Assembly: GCA_945910005.1 (NCBI GenBank)
Contig: OX246737.1
Coordinates: 83,731,414 to 83,795,413, forward strand
Direction: 5' to 3'
Source: Isoperla grammatica
Taxonomy: Eukaryota > Arthropoda > Insecta > Plecoptera > Perlodidae
Length of the DNA stretch: 64,000 nucleotides
Shown: one piece after another, positions 25,221 to 40,400 of the stretch
Layout of the letters: each line of letters opens with the position of its first letter
Numbering within the stretch: position 1 is the first letter of the stretch
The notes under the pieces: generated by a model
What the model saw: the letters and a program-made list of their open reading frames with translations, nothing else
Databases searched by the model: none
Told to the model about the DNA's origin: nothing
Position numbers and translations under genes: made by a program

Positions 25221-28200
25221 TATGAAGACAACGCATGTTTTCTCGCTTGTGACGGTGACTGTACGTGATAAACCCTGCGCTAAGTCAGTGACATGAGAGC
25301 AACTACATGCAACATATGAAGACAACGCATGTTTCCTTGCTTGTGAAGGTGACTGTACTTGATAAACCCTGCGCTTAGTCAGTGACAAGAGAGCAACTAC
25401 ATGCAACATAAGAAGACAACGCATGTTTCCTCGCTTGTCACGGTAACTGTACTTGATAAACCCTGCGCTAAGTCAGTGACATGAGAGCAACTACATGCAA
25501 CATATGAAGACAACGCATGTTTCCTCGCTTGTGAAAGTGACTGTACTTGATAAACCCTGCGCTAAGTCAGTGACATGAGAGCAACTACATGCAACATATG
25601 AAGACAACGCATGTTTCCTCGCTTGTCACGGTAACTGTACATGATAAACCCTGCGCTAAGTCAGTGACATGACAGCAACTACATGAAACATATTAGGACA
25701 ACGAATGTTTTTCTCGCTTGTGACGGTGACTGTACGTGATAAACCCTGTGCTAAGTCAGTGACATGAGAGCAACTACATGCAACATATGAAGACAACGCA
25801 AATTTCCTCGCTTGTGAAGGTGACTGTACTTGATAAACCCTGCGCTAAGTCAGTGACATGAGAGCAACTACATGCATTATATGAAGACAATGCATGTTTC
25901 CTCGCTTGTGACGGTGACTGTACTTGATAAACCCTGCGTTAAGTCAGTGACATGAGAGCAACTACATGCAACATATTAGGACAACGCATGTTTCCTCGCT
26001 TGTGACGGTGACTGTACGTGATTAACCCTGCGCTAAGTCAGTGACATGAGAGCAACTACATGCAACATATTAGGACAACGCATGTTTCCTCGCTTGTGAC
26101 GGTGACTGTACGTGATAAACCCTGCGCTAAGTCAGTGACATGAGAGCAACTACATGCAACATATGAAGACAACGCATGTTTCCTCGCTTGTGACGGTGAC
26201 TGTACGTGATAAACCCTGCGCTAAGTCAGTGACATTAGAGCAACTACATGCAACATATGAAGACAACGCATGTTTCCTCGCTTGTCACGGTAACTGTACA
26301 TGATAAACCCTGCGCTAAGTCAGTGACATGACAGCAACCACATGAAACATATTAGGACAACGCATGTTTCCTCGCTTGTGACGGTGACTGTACGTGATAA
26401 ACCCTGTGCTAAGTCAGTGACATGAGAGCAACTTCATGCAACATATGAAGACAACGCAAGTTTCCTCGCTTGTGAAGGTGACTGTACTTGATAAACCCTG
26501 CGCTAAGTCAGTGACATGAGAGCAACTACATGCATTATATGAAGACAATGCATGTTTCCTCGCTTGTGACGGTGACTGTACTTGATAAACCCTGCGCTAA
26601 GTCAGTGACATGAGAGCAACTACATGCAACATATTAGGACAACGCATGTTTCCTCGCTTGTGACGGTAACTGAACGTGATAAACCCTGCGCTAAGTCAGT
26701 GACATGAGAGCAACTACATGCAACATATTAGGACAACGCATGTTTCCTCGCTTGTGACGGTGACTGTACGTGATAAACCCTGCGCTTTGTCAGTGACATG
26801 AGAGCAACTACATGCAACATATGAAGACAACGCATGTTTCCTCGCTTGTGACGGTGACTGTACGTGATAAACCCTGCGCTAAGTCAGTGACATGAGAGCA
26901 ACTACATGCAACATATGAAGACAACGCATGTTTCCTCGCTTGTGAAGGTGACTGTACTTGATAAACCCTGCGCTAAGTCATACATGAGAGCAACTACATG
27001 CAACATATGAAGACAATGCATGTTTCCTCGCTTGTGACGGTGACTGTACTTGATAAACCCTGCGCTAAGTCAGTGACATGAGAGCAACTACATGAAACAT
27101 ATTAGGACAACGCATGTTTCCTCGCTTGTGACGGTGACTGTACGTGATAATTCCTGCGCTAAGTCAGTGACATGAGGGCAACTATATGCAACATATGAAG
27201 ACAACGCATGTTTCCTCGCTTGTGACGGTGACTGTACGTGATAAACCCTGCGCTAAGTCAGTGACATGAGAGCAACTACATGCAACATATGAAGACAACG
27301 CATGTCTCCTCGCTTGTGACGGTGACTGTACGTGATAAACCCTGCGCTTAGTCAGTGACATGAGAGCAACTACATGCAACATATGAAGACTACGCATGTT
27401 TCATCGCTTGTGACGGTGACTGTACTTGATAAACCCTGCACTAAGTCAGTGACATGAAAGCAACTACATGCAACATATGAAGACAACGCATGTTTCCTCG
27501 CTTGTGACGGTGACTGTACGTGATAACCCGTGCGCTAAGTCAGTGACATGCGAGCAACTACATGCAACATATGAAGACAACACATGTTTCCTCGCTTGTG
27601 ACGGTGACTGTACTTGATAAACCCTGCGCTAAGTCAGTTACATGAGAGCAACTACATGCAAAATATAAAGACAACACATGTTTCCTCGTTTGTGAAGGTG
27701 ACTGTACTTAATAAACCCTGCGCTAAGTCAGTGACATGAGAGCAACTACATGCAACATATGAAGACAACACATGTTTCCTCGCTTGTGACGGTGACTGTA
27801 CGTGATAAACCCTGCGTGAAGTCAGTGACATGAAAGCAACTACATGCAACATATTAGGACAACGCATGTTTCCTCGCTTGTGACGGTGACTGTACGTTAT
27901 TAACCCTGCGCTAAGTCAGTGACATGAGAGCAACTACATGCAACATATTAGGGCAACGCATGTTTCCTCGCTTGTGAAGGTGACTGTACTTGATAAACCC
28001 TGCGCTCAGTCAGTGACATGAGAGCAACTACATGCAACATATGAAGACAACGCATGTTTCATCGCTTGTTAAGGTGACTGTACGTGATAAACCCTGCGCT
28101 CAGTCAGTGACATGGGAGCAACTACATGCAACATATGAAGACAACGCATGTTTCCTCGCTTGTGAAGGTGACTGTACTTGATAAACCCAGCGCTAAGTCA

Positions 28201-30770
28201 GTGACATGAGAGCAACTACATGCAACATATGAAGACAATGTTTGTTTCCTCGCTTGTTACGGTGACTGTACTTGATAAACCCTGCGCTAAGTCAGTGACA
28301 TGAGAGCAACTACATGCAACATATGAAGACAACGCATGTTTCCTCGCTTGTGAAGGTGACTGTACTTGATAAACCCTGGGCTAAGTCAGTGACATGAGAG
28401 CAACTACATGCAATATATTAGGACAACGCATGTTTCCTCGCTTGTGACGGTGACTGTACTTGATAAACCCTGCGCTAAGTCAGTGACTTGAGAGCAACTA
28501 CATGCAACATATTAGGACAACGCATGTTTCCTCGTTTGTGACGGTGACTGTACGTGATAAACCCTGCGCTAAGTCAGTGACATGAGAGCAACTACATGCA
28601 ACATATGAAGACAACGCATGTTTCCTCGCTTGTGACGGTGACTGTACGTGATAAACCCTGCGCTAAGTCAGTGACATTTGAGCAACTACATGCAACATAT
28701 GAAGACAACGCATGTTTCAACGCTTGTGACGGTGACTGTACTTGATAAACCCTGCGCTAAGTCAGTGACATTAAAGCAACTACATGCAACATATGAAGAC
28801 AACGCATGTTTCCTCGCTTGTGACGGTGACTGTACGTGATAAACCCTGCGCTAAGTAAGTGACATGAGAGCAACTACATGCAACATATGAAGACAACAAA
28901 TGTTTCCTCGCTTGTGACGGTGACTGTACGTGATAAACCCTGCGCTAAGTCAGTGACATGATAGCAAATACATGCAACCTATTAGGACAACGCATGTTTC
29001 CTCGCTTGTGAAGGTGACTGTAATTGATAAACTCTGCGCTAAGTCAGTGACATGAGAGCAACTACATGCAACATATTAGGGCAACGCATGTTTCCTCGCT
29101 TGTGAAGGTGACTGTACTTGATAAACCCTGCGCTCAGTCAGTGACATGAGAGCAACTACATGCAACATATGAAGACAACGCATGTTTTATCGCTTGTGAA
29201 GGTGACTGTACTTAATAAACCCTGCGCTTAGTCAGTGACATGAGGGCAACTACATGCAACATATGAAGACAACGCATGTTTCCTCGCTTGTGAAGGTGAC
29301 TGTACTTGATAAACCCTGCGCTAAGTAAGTGACATGAAAGCAGCTACATGCAACATATGAAGACAACGCATGTTTCGTCGCTTGTGACGGTGACTGTACT
29401 TGATAACCCCTCCGCTAAGTCAGTGACATGAGAGCAACTACATGCAACATATGAAGACAACGCATGTTTCCTCGCTTGTGACGGTGACTGTACGAGATAA
29501 ACCCTGCGCTAAGTCAGTGACATGAGAGCAACTACATGCACCATATGAAGACAACGCATGTTTCCTCGCTTGTGACGGTGACTGTACGTGATAAACCCTG
29601 CGCTAAGTCAGTGACATGAGAGCAACTACATGAAACATATTAGGACAACGCATGTTTCCTCGCTTGTGATGGTGACTGTACGTGATAAACCCTGCGCTAA
29701 GTCAGTGACATGAGAGCAACTACATGCAACATATGAAGACAACGCATGTTTCCTCGCTTGTGAAGGTGACTGTACTTAATAAACCCTGCGCTAAGTCAGT
29801 GACATGAGGGCAACTACATGCAACATATGAAGACAACGCATGTTTCCTCGCTTGTGAAGGTGACTGTACTTGATAAACCCTGCGCTAAGTCAGTGACATG
29901 AGAGCAACTACATGCAACATATGAAGACAATGAATGTTTCCTTGCTTGTGACGGTGACTGTACTTGATAAACCCTGCGCTAAGTCAGTGACATGAAAGCA
30001 ACTACATGCAACATATGAAGACAACGCATGTTTCCTCGCTTGTGACGGTGACTGTACTTGATAACCCCTCCGCTAAGTCAGTGAAATGAGAGCAACTTCA
30101 TGCAACATATGAAGACAACGCATGTTTCCTCGTTTGTGACGGTGACTGTACGTGATAAACCCTGCGCTAAGTCAGTGACATGAGAGCAACTACATGCAAC
30201 ATATGAAGACAACGCATGTTTCCTCGCTTGTGAAGGTGACTGTACTTGATAAACCCTGCGCTTAGTCAGTGACATGAGAGCAACTACATGCAACATAAGA
30301 AGACAACGCATGTTTCCTCGCTTGTCACGGTAACTGTACTTGATAAACCCTGCGCTAAGTCAGTGACATGAGAGCAACTACATGCAACATATGAAGACAA
30401 CGCATGTTTCCTCGCTTGTGAAGGTGACTGTACTTGATAAACCCTGCGCTAAGTCAGTGACATGAGAGCAACTACATGCAACATATTAGGACAACGCATG
30501 TTTCCTCGCTTGTGACGGTGACTGTACGCGATAAACCCTGCGCTAAGTCAGTGACATGAGAGCAACTACATGCAACATATTAGGACAACGCATGTTTCCT
30601 CGCTTGTGACGGTGACTGTACGTGATAAACCCTTCGCTAAGTCAGTGACATGAGAGCAACTACATGCAACATATGAAGACAACGCATGTTTCCTCGCTTG
30701 TGACGGTGACTGTACGTGATAAACCCTGCGCTAAGTCAGTGACATGAGAGCAACTACATGCAACATATGA

Positions 30771-33500
30771 AACCTACGCATGTTTCATCGCTTGTGACGG
30801 TGACTGTACTTGATAAACCCTGCACTAAGTCAGTGACATGAAAGCAACTACATGCAACATATGAAGACAACGCATGTTTCCTCGCTTGTGACGGTGACTG
30901 TACGTGATAACCCCTGCGCTAAGTCAGTGACATGAGAGCAACTACATGCAACATATGAAGACAACACATGTTTCCTCGCTTGTGACGGTGACTGTACTTG
31001 ATAAACCCTGCGCTAAGTCAGTGACATGAGAGCAACTACATGCAACATATGAAGACAACACATGTTTCCTCGCTTGTGAAGGTGACAGTACTTGATAAAC
31101 CCTGCGCTAAGTCAGTGACATGAGAGCAACTACATGCAACATATGAAGACAACACATGTTTCCTCGCTTGTGACGGTGACTGTACGTGATAAACCCTGCG
31201 TGAAGTCAGTGACATGAAAGCAACTTCATGCAACATATTAGGACAACGCATGTTTCCTCGCTTGTGACGGTGACTGTACGTGATTAACCCTGCGCTAAGT
31301 CAGTGACATGAGAGCAACTACATGCAACCTATTAGGACAACGCATGTTTCCTCGCATGTGAAGGTGACTGTACTTGATAAACCCTGCGCTAAGTCAGTGA
31401 CATGAGAGCAACTACATGCAACATATTAGGACAACGCATGTTTCCTCGCTTGTGAAGGTGACTGTGCTTGATAAAACCTGCGCTCAGTCAGTGACATGAG
31501 AGCAACTACATGCAACATATGAAGACAATGAATGTTTCCTCGCTTGTGACGGTGACTGTACTTGATAAACCCTGCGCTAAGTCAGTGACATGAAAGCAAC
31601 TACATGCAACATATGAAGACAACGCATGTTTCCTCGCTTGTGACGGTGACTGTACTTGATAACTTCTCCGCTTAGTCAGTGAAATGAGAGCAACTACATG
31701 CAACATATGAAGACAACGCATGTTTCCTCGCTTGTGACGGTGACTGTACGTGATAAACCCTGCGCTAAGTCAGTGACATGAGAGCAACTACATGCAACAT
31801 ATGAAGACAACGCATGTTTCCTTGCTTGTGAAGGTGACTGTACTTGATAAACCCTTCGCTTAGTCAGTGACAAGAGAGCAACTACATGCAACATAAGAAG
31901 ACAACGCATGTTTCCTCGCTTGTCACGGTAACTGTACTTGATAAACCCTGCGCTAAGCCAGTGACATGAGAGCAACTACATGCAACATATGAAGACAACG
32001 CATGTTTCCTCGCTTGTGAAAGTGACTGTACTTGATAAACCCTGCGCTAAGTCAGTGACATGAGAGCAACGACATGCAACATATGAAGACAACGCATGTT
32101 TCCTCGCTTGTCACGGTAACTGTACATGATAAACCCTGCGCTAAGTCAGTGACATGACAGCAACTACATGAAACATATTAGGACAACGAATGTTTCCTCG
32201 CTTGTGACGGTGACTGTACGTGATAAACCCTGTGCTAAGTCAGTGACATGAGAGCAACTACATGCAACATATGAAGACAACGCAAGTTTCCCCGCTTGTG
32301 AAGGTGACTGTACTTGATAAACCCTGCGCTAAGTCAGTGACATGAGAGCAACTACATGCATTATATGAAGACAATGCATGTTTCCTCGCTTGTGACGGTG
32401 ACTGTACTTGATAAACCCTGCGCTAAGTCAGTGACATGAGAGCAACTACATGCAACATATAAGGACAACGCATGTTTCCTCGCTTGTGACGGTGACTGTA
32501 CGTGATTAACCCTGCGCTAAGTCAGTGTCATGAGAGCAACTACATGCAACATATTAGGACAACGCATGTTTCCTCGCTTGTGACGGTGACTGTACGTGAT
32601 AAACCCTGCGAAAAGTCAGTGACATGAGAGCAACTACATGCAACATATGAAGACAACGCATGTTTCCTCGCTTGTGACGGTGACTGTACGTGATAAACCC
32701 TGCGCTAAGTCAGTGACATTAGAGCAACTACATGCAACATATGAAGACAACGCATGTTTCCTTGCTTGTCACGGTAACTGTACATGATAAACCCTGCGCT
32801 AAGTCAGTGAGATGACAGCAACCACATGAAACATATTAGGACAACGCATGTTTCCTCGCTTGTGACGGTGACTGTACGTGATAAACCCTGTGCTAAGTCA
32901 GTGACATGAGAGCAACTACATGCAACATATGAAGACAACGCAAGTTTCCTCGCTTGTGAAGGTGACTGTACTTGATAAACCCTGCGCTAAGTCAGTGACA
33001 TGAGAGCAACTACATGCATTATATGAAGACAATGCATGTTTCCTCGCTTGTGACGGTGACTGTACTTGATAAACCCTGCGCTAAGTCAGTGACATGAGAG
33101 CAACTACATGCAACATATTAGGACAACATATATTTCCTCGCTTGTGACGGTAACTGTACGTGATAAACCCTGCGCTAAGTCAGTGACATGAGAGCAACTA
33201 CATGCAACATATTAGGACAACGCATGTTTCCTCGCTTGTGACGGTGACTGTACGTGATAAACCCTGCGCTTTGTCAGTGACATGAGAGCAACTACATGCA
33301 ACATATGAAGACAACGCATGTTTCCTCGCTTATGACGGTGACTGTACGTGATAAACCCTGCGCTAAGTCAGTGACATGAGAGCAACTACATGCAACATAT
33401 GAAGACAACGCATGTTTCCTCGCTTGTGAAGGTGACTGTACTTGATAAACCCTGCGCTAAGTCAGTGACATGAGAGCAACTACATGCAACATATGAAGAC
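30771..33500. repeat. 42-monomer tandem step, copy 1
   Basis: Aligns to 34719-37450 at +3948 (42x94), changing to +3950 after a 2-bp insertion in the second copy near 35822. Shared markers: AACCTACG (30771/34719), GACAGCAACCACATG (32814/36764), GACGGTAACTGTACG and GCTTTGTCAG (33271/37221 from the TTGTC). Left of 30771 the offset is 37 monomers (TACGCGAT 30527/34005), so this copy lacks five monomers present around 34.2-34.7 kb. Confidence 0.75.
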
Positions 33501-34718
33501 AACGCATGTTTCCTCGCTTGTCACGGTAACTGTACATGATAAACCCTGCGCTAAGTCAGTGACATGAGAGCAACTACATGCAACAAATTAGGACAACGCA
33601 TGTTTCCTTTCTTGTGAAGGTGACTGTACTTGATAAACCCTGCGCTAAGTCAGGGACATGACAGCAACTACATGAAACATATTAGGACAACGCATGTTTC
33701 CTCGCTTGTGACGGTGACTGTACGTGATAAACCCTGTGCTTAGTCAGTGACATGAGAGCAACAACATGCAACATATGAAGACAACGCAAGTTTCCTCGCT
33801 TGTGAAGGTGACTGTACTTGATAAACCCTGCGCTCAGTCAGTGACATGAGAGCAACTACATGCATTATATGAAGACAATGCATGTTTCCTCGCTTGTGAC
33901 GGTGACTGTACTTGATAAACCCTGCGCTAAGTCAGTGACATGAGAGCAACTACATGCAACATATTAGGACAACGCATGTTTCCTCGCTTGTGACGGTGAC
34001 TGTACGCGATAAACCCTGCGCTAAGTCAGTGACATGAGAGCAACTACATGCAACATATTAGGACAACGCATGTTTCCTCGCTTGTGACGGTGACTGTACG
34101 TGATAAACCCTTCGCTAAGTCAGTGACATGAGAGCAACTACATGCAACATATGAAGACAACGCATGTTTCCTCGCTTGTGACGGTGACTGTACGTGATAA
34201 ACCCTGCGCTAAGTCAGTGACATGAGAGCAACTACATGCAACATATGAAGACAACGCATGTTTCCTCGCTTGTGAAGGTGACTGTACTTGATAAACCCTG
34301 CGCTAAGTCAGTGACATGAGAGCAACTACATGCAACATATGAAGACAATGCATGTTTCCTCGCTTGTGACGGTGACTGTACTTGATAAACCCTGCGCTAA
34401 GTCAGTGACATGAGAGCAACTACATGAAACATATTAGGACAACGCATGTTTCCTCGCTTGTGACGGTGACTGTACGTGATAATTCCTGCGCTAAGTCAGT
34501 GACATGAGGGCAACTATATGCAACATATGAAGACAACGCAGGTTTCCTCGCTTGTGACGGTGACTGTACGTGATAAACCCTGCGCTAAGTCAGTGACATG
34601 AGAGCAACTACATGCAACATATGAAGACAACGCATGTTTCCTCGCTTGTGACGGTGACTGTACGTGATAAACCCTGCGCTAAGTCAGTGACATGAGAGCA
34701 ACTACATGCAACATATGA

Positions 34719-37450
34719 AACCTACGCATGTTTCATCGCTTGTGACGGTGACTGTACTTGATAAACCCTGCACTAAGTCAGTGACATGAAAGCAACTACA
34801 TGCAACATATGAAGACAACGCATGTTTCCTCGCTTGTGACGGTGACTGTACGTGATAACCCCTGCGCTAAGTCAGTGACATGAGAGCAACAACATGCAAC
34901 ATATGAAGACAACACATGTTTCCTCGCTTGTGACGGTGACTGTACTTGATAAACCCTGCGCTAAGTCAGTGACATGAGAGCAACTACATGCAACATATGA
35001 AGACAACACATGTTTCCTCGCTTGTGAAGGTGACTGTACTTGATAAACCCTGCGCTAAGTCAATGACATGAGAGCAACTACATGCAACATATGAAGACAA
35101 CACATGTTTCCTCGCTTGTGACGGTGACTGTACGTGATAAACCCTGCGTGAAGTCAGTGACATGAAAGCAACTTCATGCAACATATTAGGACAACGCATG
35201 TTTCCTCGCTTGTGACGGTGACTGTACGTGATTAACCCTGCGCTAAGTCAGTGACATGAGAGCAACTACATGCAACCTATTAGGACAACGCATGTTTCCT
35301 CGCATGTGAAGGTGACTGTACTTGATAAACCCTGCGCTAAGTCAGTGACATGAGAGCAACTACATGCAACATATTAGGACAACGCATGTTTCCTCGCTTG
35401 TGAAGGTGACTGTGCTTGATAAAACCTGCGCTCAGTCAGTGACATGAGAGCAACTACATGCAACATATGAAGACAATGAATGTTTCCTCGCTTGTGACGG
35501 TGACTGTACTTGATAAACCCTGCGCTAAGTCAGTGACATGAAAGCAACTACATGCAACATATGAAGACAACGCATGTTTCCTCGCTTGTGACGGTGACTG
35601 TACTTGATAACCCCTCCGCTAAGTCAGTGAAATGAGAACAACTACATGCAACATATGAAGACAACGCATGTTTCCTCGCTTGTGCCGGTGACTGTACGTG
35701 ATAAACCCTGCGCTAAGTCAGTGACATGAGAGCAACTACATGCAACATATGAAGACAACGCATGTTTCCTTGCTTGTGAAGGTGACTGTACTTGATAAAC
35801 CCTGCGCTTAGTCAGTGACAAAAGAGAACAACTACATGCAACATAAGAAGACAACGCATGTTTCTTCGCTTGTCACGGTAACTGTACTTGATAAACCCTG
35901 CGCTAAGTAAGTGACATGAGAGCAACTACATGCAACATATGAAGACAACGCATGTTTCCTCGCTTGTGAAAGTGACTGTACTTGATAAACCCTGCGCTAA
36001 GTCAGTGACATGAGAGCAACTACATGCAACATATGAACACAACGCATGTTTCCTCGCTTGTCACGGTAACTGTACATGATAAACCCTGCGCTAAGTCAGT
36101 GACATGACAGCAACTACATAAAACATATTAGGACAACGAATGTTTCCTCGCTTTTGACGGTGACTGTACGTGATAAACCCTGTGCTAAGTCAGTGACATG
36201 AGAGCACCTACATGCAACATATGAAGACAACGCAAGTTTCCTCGCTTGTGAAGGTGACTGTACTTGATAAACCCTGCGCTAAGTCAGTGACATGAGAGCA
36301 ACTACATGCATTATATGAAGACAATGCATGTTTCCTCGCTTGTGACGGTGACTGTACTTGATAAACCCTGCGCTAAGTCAGTGACATGAGAGCAACTACA
36401 TGCAACATATTAGGACAACGCATGTTTCCTCGCTTGTGACGGTGACTGTACGTGATTAACCCTGCGCTAAGTCAGTGACATGAGAGCAACTACATGCAAC
36501 ATATTAGGACAACGCATGTTTCCTCGCTTGTGACGGTGACTGTACGTGATAAACCCTGCGCTAAGTCAGTGACATGAGAGCAACTACATGCAACATATGA
36601 AGACAACGCATGTTTCCTCGCTTGTGACGGTGACTGTACGTGATAAACCCTGCGCTAAGTCAGTGACATTAGAGCAACTACATGCAACATATGAAAACAA
36701 CGCATGTTTCCTTGCTTGTCACGGTAACTGTACATGATAAACCCTGCGCTAAGTCAGTGACATGACAGCAACCACATGAAACATATTAGGACAACGCATG
36801 TTTCCTCGCTTGTGACGGTGACTGTACGTGATAAACCCTGTGCTAAGTCAGTGACATGAGAGCAACTACATGCAACATATGAAGACAACGCTAGTTTCCT
36901 CGCTTGTGAAGGTGACTGTACTTGATAAACCCTGCGCTAAGTCAGTGACATGAGAGCAACTACATGCATTATATGAAGACAATGCATGTTTCCTCGCTTG
37001 TGACGGTGACTGTACTTGATAAACCCTGCGCTAAGTCAGTGACATGAGAGCAACTACATGCAACATATTAGGACAACGCATGTTTCCTCGCTTGTGACGG
37101 TAACTGTACGTGATAAACCCTGCGCTAAGTCAGTGACATGAGAGCAACTACATGCAACATATTAGGACAACGCATGTTTCCTCGCTTGTGACGGTGACTG
37201 TACGTGATAAACCCTGCGCTTTGTCAGTGACATGAGAGCAACTACATGCAACATATGAAGACAACGCAAGTTTCCTCGCTTGTGACGGTGACTGTACGTG
37301 ATAAACCCTGCGCTAAGTCAGTGACATGAGAGCAACTACATGCAACATATGAAGACAACGCATGTTTCCTCGCTTGTGAAGGTGACTGTACTTGATAAAC
37401 CCTGCGCTAAGTCAGTGACATGAGAGCAACTACATGCAACATATGAAGAC
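34719..37450. repeat. 42-monomer tandem step, copy 2
   Basis: Second member of the pair with 30771-33500. A private 2-bp insertion (GACAAAAGAGAACAACTAC near 35818) and CTAGTTTCC at 36891 distinguish it from copy 1. Homology ends near 37450, where this copy continues with an AATGCATG monomer while copy 1 has the GTCACGGTAAC type. Confidence 0.72.
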
Positions 37451-40400
37451 AATGCATGTTTCCTCGCTTGTGACGGTGACTGTACTTGATAAACCCTGCG
37501 CTAAGTCAGTGACATGAGAGCAACTACATGAAACATATTAGGACAACGCATGTTTCCTCGCTTGTGACGGTGACTGTACGTGATAATTCCTGCGCTAAGT
37601 CAGTGACATGAGGGCAACTACATGCAACATATGAAGACAACGCATGTTTCCTCGCTTGTGAAGGTGACTGTACTTGATAAACCCTGCGCTAAGTCAGTGA
37701 CATGAGAGCAACTACATGCAACATATGAAGACAATGCATGTTTCCTCGCTTGTGACGGTGACTGTACTTGATAAACCCTGCGCTCAGTCAGTGACATGAG
37801 AGCAACTACATGAAACATATTAGGACAACGCATGTTTCCTCGCTTGTGACGGTGACTGTACGTGATAATTCCTGCGCTAAGTCAGTGACAGTAGGGCAAC
37901 TATATGCAACATATGAAGACAACGCATGTTTCCTCGCTTGTGACGGTGACTGTACGTGATAAACCCTGCGCTAAGTCAGTGACATGAGAGCAACTACATG
38001 CAACATATGAAGACAACGCATGTTTCCTCGCTTGTGACGGTGACTGTACGTGATAAACCCTGCGCTTAGTCAGTGACATGAGAGCAACTACATGCAACAT
38101 ATGAAGACTACGCATGTTTCATCGCTTGTGACGGTGACTGTACTTGATAAACCCTGCACTAAGTCAGTGACATGAAAGCAACTACATGCAACATATGAAG
38201 ACAACGCATGTTTCCTCGCTTGTGACGGTGACTGTACGTGATAACCCGTGCGCTAAGTCAGTGACATGCGAGCAACTACATGCAACATATGAAGACAACA
38301 CATGTTTCCTCGCTTGTGACGGTGACGGTACTTGATAAACCCTGCGCTAAGTCAGTTACATGAGAGCAACTACATGCAACATATGAAGACAACACATGTT
38401 TCCTCGTTTGTGAAGGTGACTGTACTTAATAAACCCTGAGCTAAGTCAGTGACATGAGAGCAACTACATGCAACATATGAAAACAACACATGTTTCCTCG
38501 CTTGTGACGGTGACTGTACGTGATAAACCCTGCGTGAAGTCAGTGACATGAAAGCAACTACATGCAACATATTAGGACAACGCATGTTTCCTCGCTTGTG
38601 ACGGTGACTGTACGTTATTAACCCTGCGCTAAGTCAGTGACATGAGAGCAACTACATGCAACATATTAGGGCAACGCATGTTTCCTCGCTTGTGAAGGTG
38701 ACTGTACTTGATAAACCCCTTCGCTCAGTCAGTGACATGAGAGCAACTACATGCAACATATGAAGACAACGCATGTTTCATCGCTTGTTAAGGTGACTGT
38801 ACGTGATAAACCCTGCGCTCAGTCAGTGACATGGGAGCAACTACATGCAACATATGAAGACAACGCATGTTTCCTCGCTTGTGAAGGTGACTGTACTTGA
38901 TAAACCCAGCGCTAAGTCAGTGACATGAGAGCAACTACATGCAACATATGAAGACAATGCATGTTTCCTCGCTTGTTACGGTGACTGTACTTGATAAACC
39001 CTGCGCTAAGTCAGTGACATGAGAGCAACTACATGCAACATATTAGGACAACGCATGTTTCCTCGCTTGTGAAGGTGACTGTACTTGATAAACCCTGGGC
39101 TAAGTCAGTGACATGAGAGCAACTACATGCAACATATTAGGACAACGCATGTTTCCTCGCTTGTGACGGGGACTGTACTTGATAAACCCTGCGCTAAGTC
39201 AGTGACTTGAGAGCAACTACATGCAACATATTAGGACAACGCATGTTTCCTCGTTTGTGACGGTGACTGTACGTGATAAACCCTGCGCTAAGTCAGTGAC
39301 ATGAGAGCAACTACATGCAACATATGAAGACAACGCATGTTTCCTCGCTTGTGACAGTGACTGTACGTGATAAACCCTGCGCTAAGTCAGTGACATTTGA
39401 GCAACTACATGCAACATATGAAGACAACGCATGTTTCAACGCTTGTGACGGTGACTGTACTTGATAAACCCTGCGCTAAGTCAGTGACATTAAAGCAACT
39501 TTATGCAACATATGAAGACAACGCATGTTTCCTCGCTTGTGACGGTGACTGTACGTGATAAACCCTGCGCTAAGTCAGTGACATGAGAGCAACTACATGC
39601 AACATATGAAGACAACACATGTTTCCTCGCTTGTGACGGTGACTGTACGTGATAAACCCTGCGCTAAGTCAGTGACATGAGAGCAACTACATGCAACCTA
39701 TTAGGACAACGCATGTTTCCTCGCTTGTGAAGGTGACTGTACTTGATAAACCCTGCGCTTAGTCAGTGACATGAGAGCAACTACATGCAACATATTAGGG
39801 CAACGCATGTTTCCTCGCTTGTGAAGGTGACTGTACTTGATAAACCCTGCGCTCAGTCAGTGACATGAGAGCAACTACATGCAACATATGAAGACAACGC
39901 ATGTTTCATCGCTTGTGAAGGTGACTGTACTTAATAAACCCTGCGCTTAGTCAGTGACATGAGGGCAACTACATGCAACAAATGAAGACAACGCATGTTT
40001 CCTCGCTTGTGAAGGTGACTGTACTTGATAAACCCTGCGCTAAGTAAGTGACATGAAAGCAACTACATGCAACATATGAAGACAACGCATGTTTCGTCGC
40101 TTGTGACGGTGACTGTACTTGATAACCCCTCCGCTAAGTCAGTGACATAAGAGCAACTACATGCAGTATATGAAGACAACGCATGTTTCCTCGTTTGTGA
40201 CGGTGACTGTACGAGATAAACCCTGCGCTAAGTCAGTGACATGAGAGCAACTACATGCACCATATGAAGACAACGCATGTTTCCTCGCTTGTGACGGTGA
40301 CTGTACGTGATAAACCCTGCGCTAAGTCAGTGACATGAGAGCAACTACATGAAAAATCTTAGGACAACGCATGTTTCCTCGCTTGTGATGGTGACTGTAC

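Larger units (their letters stand above)
19043..36496. repeat. Satellite higher-order mosaic, middle region
   Basis: All satellite, without a single dominant long unit. Marker monomers recur irregularly: AACCTACG at 24288, 30771 and 34719; TACGCGAT at 30527 and 34005; and the ACACATG triplet followed by CTGCGTGAAG near 24.6, 27.7, 31.1 and 35.1 kb. Small indels mark individual monomers: an extra T near 21300, a 2-bp loss near 25157 (CGCTTAACGG), extra T's near 25710 and a 2-bp loss near 26980 (GTCATACATG). No gene or unrelated sequence is seen. Confidence 0.9.
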